This document shows, piece after piece, positions 34,601-43,900 of a stretch of DNA of 61,953 nucleotides. Source of the DNA: Steroidobacter agaridevorans (GTDB lineage: Bacteria; Pseudomonadota; Gammaproteobacteria; Steroidobacterales; Steroidobacteraceae); contig NZ_BLJO01000003.1 of NCBI RefSeq assembly GCF_009932555.1, forward strand, positions 815,747-877,699. Reading direction: 5' to 3'. The position numbers and the translations under genes are program-made. Positions within the stretch are counted from its first letter, which is position 1. Each line of letters starts with the position of its first letter. The notes beneath the pieces are model-generated. The model was not told where the DNA came from. It saw nothing but the letters and a program-made list of their open reading frames with translations, and made no database searches.

Positions 34601-36754
34601 GTGAACAAAGTCACCGTGCGAGGCGTCGATGGCTCCCACCGCGACTATGGATTGACCGCCGGCTCCATCGCCATCGGTCGCGACCCCGCCAGCGGCATTC
34701 ATCTGAAAGACTCGCAGGTCAGCTGGAAGCACGCGGTGCTCATCAGCGACGCGAGCGGCTGCATCATCGAAGATCTCGGCAGCTCCAACGGCACCTTCGT
34801 CGGCTCGCATCGTATTCAACGACACGTGGTGCATCCGGGCGAGCGCATCAAGATCGGTCCTTACGAATTGATGTTGCAGGCCGTGCAGGTGCCATCGCCG
34901 AATTCGGCCAGCGAGCGGACGCTGTTTGCGGCCGCCGATCATTACGTCCAGCACCACGAAAAAGAACAAGACGCGAGCGTGCAACGCGCTGTCGAAAAGG
35001 CGGGCGCCACAGTCAAAGAAACCGTCGAAGTACGCGATTGGCGAGCGCTGTTGAAACGTTTGTTCCCGATCGCAGGCGGGGAGGCGGTGTACGGAAAATT
35101 TCAGCTGCGCACGGAAGTGCTTGCGGGCATTACCGTCGCGGCGTTGTTGGTGCCCCAGGGCATTGCATACGCATTGCTCGCGGGATTGCCGCCTGTCATG
35201 GGGTTGTATGCATCCATCCTGCCCATGATCATGTACGCACTTACCGGAAGCGGCAGGCAAACATCGACGGGCCCGGTGACCGTCGACTCGCTGATGCTGG
35301 TGCTCGGGTTGAGCACGATAGCGACGGCCGGTACGGCAACTTACATCGCGCTCGCCATCCTGCTGACGGCGGTGATCGGCGTCTCGCAACTCCTGATGGG
35401 TGGGCTACGGCTCGGGTTTCTGGTGAACTTTCTTTCTTATCCGGTGCTGGCGGGGTTCACGTCGGGCATTGCCATCATCACGGTGTTGGGCCAGCTGCAT
35501 CACCTCCTGGGCATTCCCCAGCATCAGTTTCCCTTTTTGTATGAGGCGGTCATCGACGTGGTGTCGCGAGCAGATCAAGCAAACCTGGCCACGCTAGCCA
35601 TCGGCCTGAGCTGCATTCTGCTGTTATTGGGCTTCACGAAACTCTCTCCCAAGGCGCCGGGGCCGTTGACCATGGTGGTGGTCTGCACGGCGTTGTCGTT
35701 CGCCTTCCGCCTCGATCTGCATGGCGTCGATGTGCTCGGTCAGGTGTCGCGAGGCTTGCCGCAGTTCGGCGTCCCCGATTTCGACTGGGTGCAGATCAAA
35801 CAATTGCTGCCGCTGGCGTTGACGATGGCGCTCGTGGGATTCGCGCAAACTGTGTCCGTCGGCAAGTCGCTCGGCAACAAGTATGGTTACGACATCGACG
35901 CGAATCGTGAGCTCACGGCTTTGGGTCTGGCCAATATCAGCGCGAGCGTCTCGCAGGGTTACACCGTGTCCGGCAGCTTGGGGCGGTCGGCGCTCAATGC
36001 GACAGCGGGTGCGAAGACGCCAATCGCCGCTATCGTCACGGCGCTGTGCATCCTGTCGATCGCCTTGTTCCTCACGCCGCTGTTTACTTATCTGCCCAAC
36101 GTCGCGTTGGCGGCCATTCTCGTCGTATCGTCGCTGCGGCTGATCGATACGCGCGAGATCCGATATCTGTTCAACGTGAAGATCACCGAAGGACTGCTGC
36201 TGGTTTTCACGTTCGTCGCGACCCTTGTATTCGGTGTGATGCCAGGGCTGCTGCTGGGGATTGTCGCCTCCATCCTGTTGTTCATCACGTTGAACACCCG
36301 GCCCTACACGGCCATCCTCGGCCGGCTGCCCAATACCAACATTTTCCGCAACGTCGAGCACTTCCCGGAGGCGGAAACCATTCCCGGCCTCGTGATTCTG
36401 CGCATCGACGCGTCGCTGTACTTCGCCAACGTGGTGTTCTTGAAAGAGCGCCTGCACGAAATCTGCGATCGTTATGAGGGCGAGCTACAGGCGTTGATCC
36501 TGGATGCCAGCGCGGTGAACGATCTCGACTCGTCCGCGGACACGGCGTTACATCAGCTGTCCGATGAGTTCAAGCAGAAGGGCATCACGTTCTATATTGC
36601 GGGTGTAAAGGCGCCGGTGCGAGAGGTCATGCGACGCTCGGGCTTGTATAGTGCGTTGGGCGGCGATCATTTCTTTTTCACCATCGATGCCGCGGTCCGT
36701 CGCTTTCAAGAGCGCACCGGAACCGCTGCGTTGAAGAGCGCGACTCCGCGATGA
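34601..36754 (+). CDS. SulP anion transporter with N-terminal FHA domain
   Basis: 717 residues from a GTG start. Residues 1-95 are an FHA phosphothreonine-binding domain with all landmark residues: Gly26-Arg27, Ser41 and His44 (SWKH) and Asn63-Gly64 in SSNGTF. A helical linker follows, then the SulP membrane domain at about 150-575 (VAALLVPQGIAYALLAGLPPVMGLY, TSTGPVTVDSLM) and a cytoplasmic STAS domain at about 590-700 (LVILRIDASLYFANVVFLKERL, LILDASAVNDLDSSA). SulP proteins move sulfate, bicarbonate or other anions. The FHA domain suggests control by a Ser/Thr kinase. It overlaps ychJ by four bases. Confidence 0.92.
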   Translation: MNKVTVRGVDGSHRDYGLTAGSIAIGRDPASGIHLKDSQVSWKHAVLISDASGCIIEDLGSSNGTFVGSHRIQRHVVHPGERIKIGPYELMLQAVQVPSPNSASERTLFAAADHYVQHHEKEQDASVQRAVEKAGATVKETVEVRDWRALLKRLFPIAGGEAVYGKFQLRTEVLAGITVAALLVPQGIAYALLAGLPPVMGLYASILPMIMYALTGSGRQTSTGPVTVDSLMLVLGLSTIATAGTATYIALAILLTAVIGVSQLLMGGLRLGFLVNFLSYPVLAGFTSGIAIITVLGQLHHLLGIPQHQFPFLYEAVIDVVSRADQANLATLAIGLSCILLLLGFTKLSPKAPGPLTMVVVCTALSFAFRLDLHGVDVLGQVSRGLPQFGVPDFDWVQIKQLLPLALTMALVGFAQTVSVGKSLGNKYGYDIDANRELTALGLANISASVSQGYTVSGSLGRSALNATAGAKTPIAAIVTALCILSIALFLTPLFTYLPNVALAAILVVSSLRLIDTREIRYLFNVKITEGLLLVFTFVATLVFGVMPGLLLGIVASILLFITLNTRPYTAILGRLPNTNIFRNVEHFPEAETIPGLVILRIDASLYFANVVFLKERLHEICDRYEGELQALILDASAVNDLDSSADTALHQLSDEFKQKGITFYIAGVKAPVREVMRRSGLYSALGGDHFFFTIDAAVRRFQERTGTAALKSATPR

Positions 36755-37140
36755 AGCGTCCAACAGAAACAATGTGTCCGTGCGGCTCCTCCTTGGCTTA
36801 CGCGCGCTGCTGCGGACGCTGGCATGCCGGCGAGCCCGCGCCCGATGCAGAGTCGCTGATGCGCTCGCGCTATTCGGCGTTCGTGATGTGCAACGAGCCG
36901 TATCTGCTCGCGACGTGGCATGGCGCGCAACGGCCCAAGTCGATCGAGTTCGATCGCAATCAGAAGTGGCTCGGGCTGAAAATCGTTGACGCGCGCGTCA
37001 CTGGCTCTGACAGCGCGGAAGTTGAATTCATCGCCCGCTTTCGAATCGGCGGCGGTTCCGCGGCGCGGCTGCATGAGCGCAGCCGCTTTGTGAAAGAGGG
37101 TGATCGCTGGCTCTACGTCGATGGCGATATCCGAGGATAG
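36751..37140 (+). CDS. YchJ-like SEC-C motif protein (UPF0225)
   Basis: 129 residues. An N-terminal SEC-C zinc-binding motif CPCGSSLAYARCCGRWH (9-25) is followed by the YchJ domain (ESLMRSRYSAFVMCNEPYLLATWH, WLYVDGDIRG). Its function is unknown; SEC-C motifs bind zinc in SecA and other proteins. Its ATG overlaps the stop of the SulP gene, so translation is coupled. It converges on the manganese exporter gene. Confidence 0.85.
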   Translation: MKRPTETMCPCGSSLAYARCCGRWHAGEPAPDAESLMRSRYSAFVMCNEPYLLATWHGAQRPKSIEFDRNQKWLGLKIVDARVTGSDSAEVEFIARFRIGGGSAARLHERSRFVKEGDRWLYVDGDIRG

Positions 37141-37151
37141 CGCGCCATGGA

Positions 37152-37739
37152 TTACATGCCGCCGAATCCCAGGCCCAGGTTCACCTTGAGCAGAATCAGC
37201 ACGCCGAAGATCGCGAAGATGGCGGCCGCGATGAATCGCATCTTGCTGAGTGGGAAGCGCTTCGCCAGGGTCTCGCCGAGCAGGACGGCGGGAACGTTCG
37301 CGACCATCATGCCGAGCGTGGTGCCCATCGTGACTGCGAGAAGATTGCCGAACTGAGCGCCGAGCGCGACGGTCGCAAGCTGCGTCTTGTCGCCCATCTC
37401 GGCGAGAAAGAACATTACGAGCGTCGTGAGGAAGGCGCCGTGCTTGTTGTTCTTCTCGTCGGTCTCATCGAGCGTATCCGGAACCAATGCCCACGCGGCG
37501 AAGGCGAGGAAGGCGAGACCGAGCACCCAGCGCATCACGTCGGGACTGACCTTCATTGCTACCCAATCGCCCGCTAGCGCGGCGAGGGCGTGATTGACGA
37601 TGGTGGCGATGAAGATGCCGGCGATGATGGGCCACTGCTGGCCACGAAACCGGGCGGCGAGAACGAAAGACAACAGCTGCGTCTTATCGCCCATCTCGGC
37701 GAACGCGACCATGCCGAGCGAGCTGAGCAAAGCTTCCAC
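37152..37739 (-). CDS. GDT1/TMEM165-type (UPF0016) manganese exporter
   Basis: 195 residues from the GTG at 37739, which has GGGAG upstream. It has six predicted membrane helices in two halves, each with the family signature E-x-G-D-K-T: AFAEMGDKTQLLSF and FLAEMGDKTQLATVA, the cation-binding repeats. The loop between them is charged and cytoplasmic (DETDEKNNKHG). Bacterial members export Mn2+ (or Ca2+). A yybP-ykoY manganese riboswitch lies directly upstream on the same strand, which supports Mn2+ as the substrate. Confidence 0.92.
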   Translation of the reverse strand: MEALLSSLGMVAFAEMGDKTQLLSFVLAARFRGQQWPIIAGIFIATIVNHALAALAGDWVAMKVSPDVMRWVLGLAFLAFAAWALVPDTLDETDEKNNKHGAFLTTLVMFFLAEMGDKTQLATVALGAQFGNLLAVTMGTTLGMMVANVPAVLLGETLAKRFPLSKMRFIAAAIFAIFGVLILLKVNLGLGFGGM

Positions 37740-37810
37740 GAATCGAGACTCCCGGGGCCAGCGGCGCAAATACCCATGACTCCACGCCCACCGCCGGCCC
37801 CGGCTGTGGT

Positions 37811-37916
37811 CGCAAAGTCAAAGGTCTCGCCAAGCTGATGCCGCCGACGCCATGGTCTTCGACCAAGTCTGTTGACGTCGGCTCCTTACGTTGCGTAAGG
37901 CGGCTACTCCCCAATG
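37811..37916 (-). promoter_or_regulatory. yybP-ykoY manganese riboswitch
   Basis: Read on the minus strand, the element begins GGGGAGTAGCCG (5' end near 37912), continues through GCCGACGTCAACA and a CATGG segment, and ends GCGAGACCTTTG (near 37821-37830). The GGGGAGUAGC start and the GCGAGACC end are the most conserved parts of the yybP-ykoY class, whose crystal structures show Mn2+ bound between two helical legs. About 70 bases separate its 3' end from the exporter GTG, room for the expression platform. High Mn2+ should switch the exporter on. Confidence 0.85.
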
Positions 37917-37993
37917 ACGGGCGGGAAGATAGCGGGTCGGGCGGCGACATACAAGGCGCTGCCGCCGACCTCGCGCCGATTTAAGGGTTTGGC

Positions 37994-38614
37994 CTAGGCG
38001 GCCTTCTGCTTCTCCTTCGCGCGTTGATAGGCGGGGCGGGCCTGCAGCTCCGCGAAATAGGATTGAATTCGCGGCGACATGCGCTCGAGCAGTCGCATGC
38101 GCGCGGCCAGATGCAGGTTGTAGCCGACCGAGATGTCGGCGACGGTGAAGCGATCGGCGCACAGGAATTTCGAGTTCGCCAGCGCAGCTTCAGCGACGCC
38201 GAGTCTGTCGAAGAACGTGCCGCGAAAACCTTCGGCGAGCGCCGGCTGACGTTTGTCTTCCGGCTCGAGGAAGCTGAAGCGCAACGCCGCCGCGAGCGGA
38301 ACGGTCAACGCCGCTTCGCCGAACGCGAGCCAGTTGAGCCAGGCGCCATAAGCCGGATCGCTCGGCGCGACGGCGAGCTTGCCGTCGCCGTGTTTGACGG
38401 CGATGTACTGCAGGATGGCGGTGGACTCGTTCATCGTGGTGTGGCCATCGACGAGATACGGCACTGTGCCCACTGGATTGACCTGCAGAAATTCCGGCGA
38501 CTTCTGTCGCGGCGGATACGGCAGGACTTTCAGTTCGTACTGCAGATCGAGCTCTTCGAGCGCCCAGAGCACACGGAGCGAACGAGCGTCGGCGCAGTGA
38601 TACAGAGTCGGCAC
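37994..38614 (-). CDS. Glutathione S-transferase
   Basis: 206 residues. The N-terminal thioredoxin-like domain (MPTLYHCADARSLRVLWALEEL, NPVGTVPYLVDG, MNESTAILQYI, the glutathione-binding Glu-Ser) is followed by the all-helical C-terminal domain with FTVADISVGYNL. The beta-class-like Cys/Ser near residue 12 could activate the thiol. The substrate is unknown. The start at 38614 fits the domain boundary. Confidence 0.9.
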   Translation of the reverse strand: MPTLYHCADARSLRVLWALEELDLQYELKVLPYPPRQKSPEFLQVNPVGTVPYLVDGHTTMNESTAILQYIAVKHGDGKLAVAPSDPAYGAWLNWLAFGEAALTVPLAAALRFSFLEPEDKRQPALAEGFRGTFFDRLGVAEAALANSKFLCADRFTVADISVGYNLHLAARMRLLERMSPRIQSYFAELQARPAYQRAKEKQKAA

Positions 38615-38696
38615 GATGAGTCCCCCTTTTTGATGTGCGACTCGATGCTAACAAACAAGCGTGCGGAGCGCTTGTCATGCGCGGCCATCGTGAGCT

Positions 38697-40382
38697 TCAG
38701 GATGAGCGCGATGGGTCGGTCAGAGGCTCGGCGAGGTCGTGAGATGTCGAGACATGGCCGGCCGGCAGTGCTCCGGTCTGACGCTCGATCATGCGCTTGA
38801 CCGTGGGATAGCCTGGGCCTTGATGCAACTCATGCAGACGTTGCGGGATGTCTGCATCTTCCTGCGTCATACGATTGTTGTGCCGGATATACTCGAGCCA
38901 CGTCGGCGCCGCGTAGCGCTCCACCCAGACCGCAGGATCGGCGAGATCGCGCAATAACATCCAATTCATCGCGCCGTCTCGTTTACGAATCCGCCGGCGC
39001 TCGGCCATTACGGCGAGAAACTCCAGCACGTCTTCTTCGCGAATTCGATATTCGATCGTGATGACGACCGGGCCGGTGCGCGCCTCGACGGGCACCGCGG
39101 TTTCCGGCGCTTGCCAGCGACGCAATGGATCCAGGTTCAGATCGGCCGATTCCGACAGCGGCAGGCGCAGGCCCAGTGCGGCGCAGATCGCCATCACCAA
39201 CGCAGCGGCAAACAATGCGAGACGCACGCCGTCGCTCTCTGAGATCACGCCCCACAGCCAGCTGCCGGCCGCCATGCCACCGAACGTGGTCACTTGATAC
39301 AACGACAACGCGCGCGCGACGACCCATCGCGGTGTCGAGAGCTGGACCGAGACGTTGAATGTCGACAGGGCCAGCACCCACGACGCGCCGGCGATCATCA
39401 TCATCGTTACCGTCAGTGGCGACCAGTTGCTCACGCCCGTAACGGCAGCGGCAATCGCGAATGCAACGCATGCGGCGCGAGTAAGTCCTTCCGAAGAAAG
39501 TCGCTGACGTAAGCGAGCACTGCTAAGTGCTCCGCCTACCGCGCCGACGCCGAAGGCGCCGAGCAGCAGGCCGTACATCAGCGGGCCGCCAGTAAGTAAA
39601 TCTTTCGCTACGAGCGGCAGCAGCGCCATGATGGAGCTGGCGCCCATGCCGAAGACCGCACCTCGGAGCAGCACGCGTCGGATCGACGGTGACATGGAGA
39701 CGTAACGAATGCCCGCCGCAACGGCGATTCCCAGCGTTTCTCGCGGCAGCAGTTGAGGAGGACGGACAGGACGCCAGCGTGAGAGGACCGCAATCAGCGC
39801 GATGTAACTTGCAGCGTTCACTGCAAACGCCGCAGCCGCGCCCGCCGCAGCCACAATCGCACCGCCGATGGCCGGGCCGACGCTGCGGGCGATGTTGAAG
39901 CCCATGCTGTTGATGGCAACCGCGCCCGCGAGATGCGCTCGCGGCACCATGTCGCCCACCGATGCCTGCCATGCCGGACCGTTGAACGCAGCTCCGCAGC
40001 CGATCAGGAACGTGAACATCAGCAGCAGCCAGGGCGTGATGAGCCCCATCCATGCGCACACGGTGAGGGCCGTGGACACGACGAGCATGAAAACCTGCGC
40101 GCCCAGCATCACCTTGCGGCGATCAAGGCTATCCGCCATCGCACCGGCGAACAGCGACAGCAGCACGATAGGCAGCGCCACCGAGGTTTGCACCAGTGCG
40201 ACCATGTCGGCCGATTTCGCGATGGACGTCATCATCCATGCCGCCCCGACCGTCTGAATCAACCCACCCAGGTTGGAAGCGACGCTCGCGAACCAGATCG
40301 ACCGGAACACCGGAAACCGGAACGGCGACAGTGCCGACACGGGCGGCGTGTCGTCGGCGGGGGAGGTCGAGGCCTGCAGCAT
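38697..40382 (-). CDS. MFS exporter of the enterobactin-exporter-like family
   Basis: 561 residues. Twelve membrane helices span about 15-425, beginning FPVFRSIWFASVASNLGGLIQTVGAAWMM; ADSLDRRKVMLG is the loop 2-3 motif of major facilitators. A soluble C-terminal domain at about 440-545 (VVITIEYRIREEDVLEFLAVMAERR, DGAMNWMLLRDL) has the antibiotic-biosynthesis-monooxygenase-like ferredoxin fold seen in this MFS subfamily. The substrate is unknown. It is monocistronic and divergent from the OsmC gene. Confidence 0.87.
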   Translation of the reverse strand: MLQASTSPADDTPPVSALSPFRFPVFRSIWFASVASNLGGLIQTVGAAWMMTSIAKSADMVALVQTSVALPIVLLSLFAGAMADSLDRRKVMLGAQVFMLVVSTALTVCAWMGLITPWLLLMFTFLIGCGAAFNGPAWQASVGDMVPRAHLAGAVAINSMGFNIARSVGPAIGGAIVAAAGAAAAFAVNAASYIALIAVLSRWRPVRPPQLLPRETLGIAVAAGIRYVSMSPSIRRVLLRGAVFGMGASSIMALLPLVAKDLLTGGPLMYGLLLGAFGVGAVGGALSSARLRQRLSSEGLTRAACVAFAIAAAVTGVSNWSPLTVTMMMIAGASWVLALSTFNVSVQLSTPRWVVARALSLYQVTTFGGMAAGSWLWGVISESDGVRLALFAAALVMAICAALGLRLPLSESADLNLDPLRRWQAPETAVPVEARTGPVVITIEYRIREEDVLEFLAVMAERRRIRKRDGAMNWMLLRDLADPAVWVERYAAPTWLEYIRHNNRMTQEDADIPQRLHELHQGPGYPTVKRMIERQTGALPAGHVSTSHDLAEPLTDPSRSS

Positions 40383-40509
40383 CCCTCAATGGTATGCGAT
40401 GACCGTAGCGGTTGCGACGCCACGGCTGCATGAAAAGGTTGCCGCCCGTAAAGAAGCGACCGAAGATGGGGACCTCGAACGCGGCCATCGCGTAACTCAA
40501 AGGGCGAGC

Positions 40510-40917
40510 ATGATCATTTCTCAAGTCACTGTCGTCGGCAAAGCCGGCGATCCGAACTACGTTCAGCAAGTCACGTGCGGCTCGCACCAGCTGAAAGCCG
40601 ATGAGCCCAAAGACCGCGACGGCGGTGACGCGGGCCCGGCCCCGTTCGATTATCTGCTCGCGGCGCTCGGATCATGCACATCGATCACGCTGCGCATGTA
40701 TGCCGATCGCAAGGGTTGGGACCTGGGCAGTGTCACCGTGACGCTCGACTATCGACGTACGAAGGACGCCGCCCCCAGCATCAGACGCGACGTTTCGGTC
40801 TCCGCTCCGATCAGTGAGGAGCAGCGCGCACGGCTCGCCGACATCATCGAGCGCACGCCGGTGACGCTCGCGATCAAACAGGGCGTGCAGGTTGCATCGA
40901 ACGTCGCCGTCGCTTGA
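40510..40917 (+). CDS. OsmC family protein lacking the second catalytic cysteine
   Basis: 135 residues with the OsmC/Ohr fold: GPAPFDYLLAALGSCTSITLRMYADRKGW (43-71) holds the peroxidatic Cys56 and the central helix, and GSVTVTLDYRR the second sheet. The C-terminal motif that normally reads ECPVH reads ERTPVT here, so the partner cysteine is absent; Cys23 (VTCGSH) lies elsewhere. Peroxidase activity may be altered. The start at 40510 was chosen because the fold begins there; the frame extending to 40273 runs into the exporter gene. Confidence 0.85.
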   Translation: MIISQVTVVGKAGDPNYVQQVTCGSHQLKADEPKDRDGGDAGPAPFDYLLAALGSCTSITLRMYADRKGWDLGSVTVTLDYRRTKDAAPSIRRDVSVSAPISEEQRARLADIIERTPVTLAIKQGVQVASNVAVA

Positions 40918-40993
40918 GGGGCGGAGTACGACGATATTTTGGCGCAGGAGCCCTGATCAGGCTGGCTCGGGAAGTCGTCAGAATGAAGGCGCG

Positions 40994-43900
40994 TCAGTCG
41001 TTAGTTGTCAACCGCGCCATCATGCGGACGATCCGTTGCGCGTGCGGCGTCTTGATCTCGTCTTCGAGAGAAGACTTCCAGGTATCGAAGTCCGGTATTT
41101 GATGTTTGCCGCCGCGGTACACGAGCAGTTGGACGTAGTTCTCCAGTTTGTCTATTTCTCGCGCCACTCTCGCGCTGTAGCTGGTGCCCCTGCAGAACTC
41201 CGTCCACAGCTCGAGATAGTCGGTGCTGCGATCGAATTCATCGTACGTCTGTGCGGCGTTCAGATACAGAAAGTACGCCTCTTCCTGCGCGATCTTGTCG
41301 GACTCCTCGCCGGGCAGATAGTCGCCGGTGCGTGCCTCGGCGAGATCGTGAATCAGCAGCATGTTCATCACTCGCTCCTTGGCGTAGCCTTCCTGATCGC
41401 GGGTCGGATGATCGATGCGCCGGGGCAGGAACATCTGCGCCATCGTCATCGCCGACCATGTGTGTTCCGCCACTGATTCGGGATCGGGTACGTGGCGCCC
41501 GCGCTTGATCCAGCCGCTACGCACCGTGGTCTTCAGATTGAACATTTCGCGATAGATGGTTGCCGGCGAGAACCGGTCGTCGCCCAGGTGCATTTGTACC
41601 ATCTGGCAGTAGGCGAGCAGCTTGCGGTCCTTGATCATCTTGTTCTCGAGGATTCGCGTAAGCAGGTCGAGGAGCTTGGGGCGAATCTGGCTGGACAGCC
41701 GACGTGCGGCGTGCCGGTGCTGCGCCAGTGAGAGGAGCGTGTAGATGTCCACCTCTCGCAAGTCGTATTGGCGTTTGCGATCCAGGGACTCCGCGATTTT
41801 CTGCTGCAGGGTCTCGAAGGTCTGGCTGAAGTCGCACAGCGTATCCTCATGGGACATGTCGAGCTTGGGGTCGTACTCGATGTCTCCGTAGTACTCCAGA
41901 TGAAATCCCCGGTTGATGCGATCCGCCTCCGGGTCCCGCATCAGCTGGTGGATGTAGCCCCGCGACGCGTCGCTATCGCCCAGCTGTATCAGGCTGATGT
42001 AGATGGTCCGGATGAGCAGCTTGCCCCGACGCAGTTGCTGTTTCAGCTTCTCGGGGTCTTTCTTCGCTTTGCCATTGGAGTGCTCTTTGTCCAAGGCACG
42101 GTTGGCGGCCTCGCGTCGCTCCTGGAGCGCGGCGATCGCGCTCTGAGTCACGCGACCCACCGGATCTTTGGTCCGGCCGATGAGATAACAAAGGTGCGCG
42201 CGATGCCGGCTATCGTCGCTCGAGTCGTAACTGGTTTTCAGCCGGTCGATGACCTGTTGTTTCTGATGAGCGCTCAGGGAGGAGAGCGTCGTCTTGCAGA
42301 ACCGATTGATCCCGAACGGATAGACGCGTTTCAGAACATCGGGATCCGCGGGTGGATTGCCATCGGCGGCGTCCCGGAGCGCGGTCGATACTTGAAACGC
42401 CACCAGGAAGTCGCGGATAAGGGAATGTCCGGCATACAAGCCGGGCGCTTCGTCCCCTGCGCTCATCGAGCTGCGTCCGTGAATGCATCGTTCGAACACG
42501 GCCTTCGCAGCTGTTTTCAGCTCATCGTGCGAGTCGTCCAGCGCCTTGAGAACGAACTGCTCGACCGACGAATGGAGGGTTTCAGAGCCGCGCTCGGTAC
42601 CGTCGCCCAGGCCCAGGCTCAGCACGGTAACGGTCAGCATATCGACCAGCGGTAAGCGCGCGGCGCGCACGAGCTCGGTAAGCTCCGCGGCGATCTCGGA
42701 GGCGCGACTGTCGAACATGACCGTCGCGTAGTCGGTGATCAGGCGAATTCCTTGTTCGGACGAGGTCAGCACGCGTTGCAGGTGCAAGACCTCATTCGCG
42801 CGGTTCGCCTCGAAATAGATCCCCGTCTTGCTCTCGGCATGGTCGGTTGGTATCTGCCGTCCGATGATCAGCCGGGCCTTGGCAGAGCGGTCGACCTGTG
42901 CCAACAGCTTGGTGATCGCATTCTTTTGTGTGCCGCCATCGACGATGCCGTCGACTACCAGCAGCACCTCGCCAGTGGCCATGGCCAGCGCCGAATGTAC
43001 TTCCGGCAACACTGCCTTCACATCCAGGTCGCCGCTGGCGTGGGCCAACAGCCCGGCATCCACATAGATCGGCAGGGGATGCGCAGCAGGATCCTTCCCG
43101 TGCATCTTTGCCGCATGTGAGACCAGTGCGCGCAGCAGTGTTGTCTTGCCGGTGCCGGAGGTGCCTCGGACTTCCAGCAGCCAGCGACGCTTCGCAGTGA
43201 GAGCTTTGACGAGCCGTTCGTACAGGGACGCGCCCGGATCCAGTGATTTCACCGCAGCGCTCAGCGAATCGATGATCGCTTCCGGCGATTTCTCGATCAT
43301 TCGCTCAAGTATCCCGCTGTTGCCGTTGCGCGCGGGTGGGGGCGTTGCCGGCGGAACGTCCCCATTCATGGGCGACTTTCCCAACATGTTGAAATCCAGC
43401 ACGGAATTCAATACCTCTTGGGCGAACTGAGCGGCATTGGTCATCGCCAGACGGCGCAAACCGCCCTGGGTCTGCCCCTCGACCTTGCTCTTGGTTTCAT
43501 CCGCGCCGTCGGATAGTCCTCGAATCACCATCACTTCCGGCGGGTCCTTCCTGCCCAGCGCCGCCTTGAGAATCGCCGCGGATTCCATATCGACGGCCGC
43601 AAACAGTCGGTTGCGTTTCAGCAAGGCGTCTCGATATGCCTTGGACGCTACCAACGACTGGCCGGCGGCAATCGGGACATCGGCGTGGATGTCCGGCGTG
43701 GCGGTGCAAAGTCCATCGGCGCACAGGGTTGCCAGAAGCTCCGATCTCAGCAGCTCCTTCAGTGAGGCAGACCAGTATTTGCGCAGTCCTTGAATACGCG
43801 AACTGCTGCTCAGATAGCTCTGCAGCTCCGCCATGATCCAAGGCGAAGTTACCTGCGTCTCGCCGGCCCACTGGAAATCGTAGCCGACCTGGTCGCCGGC

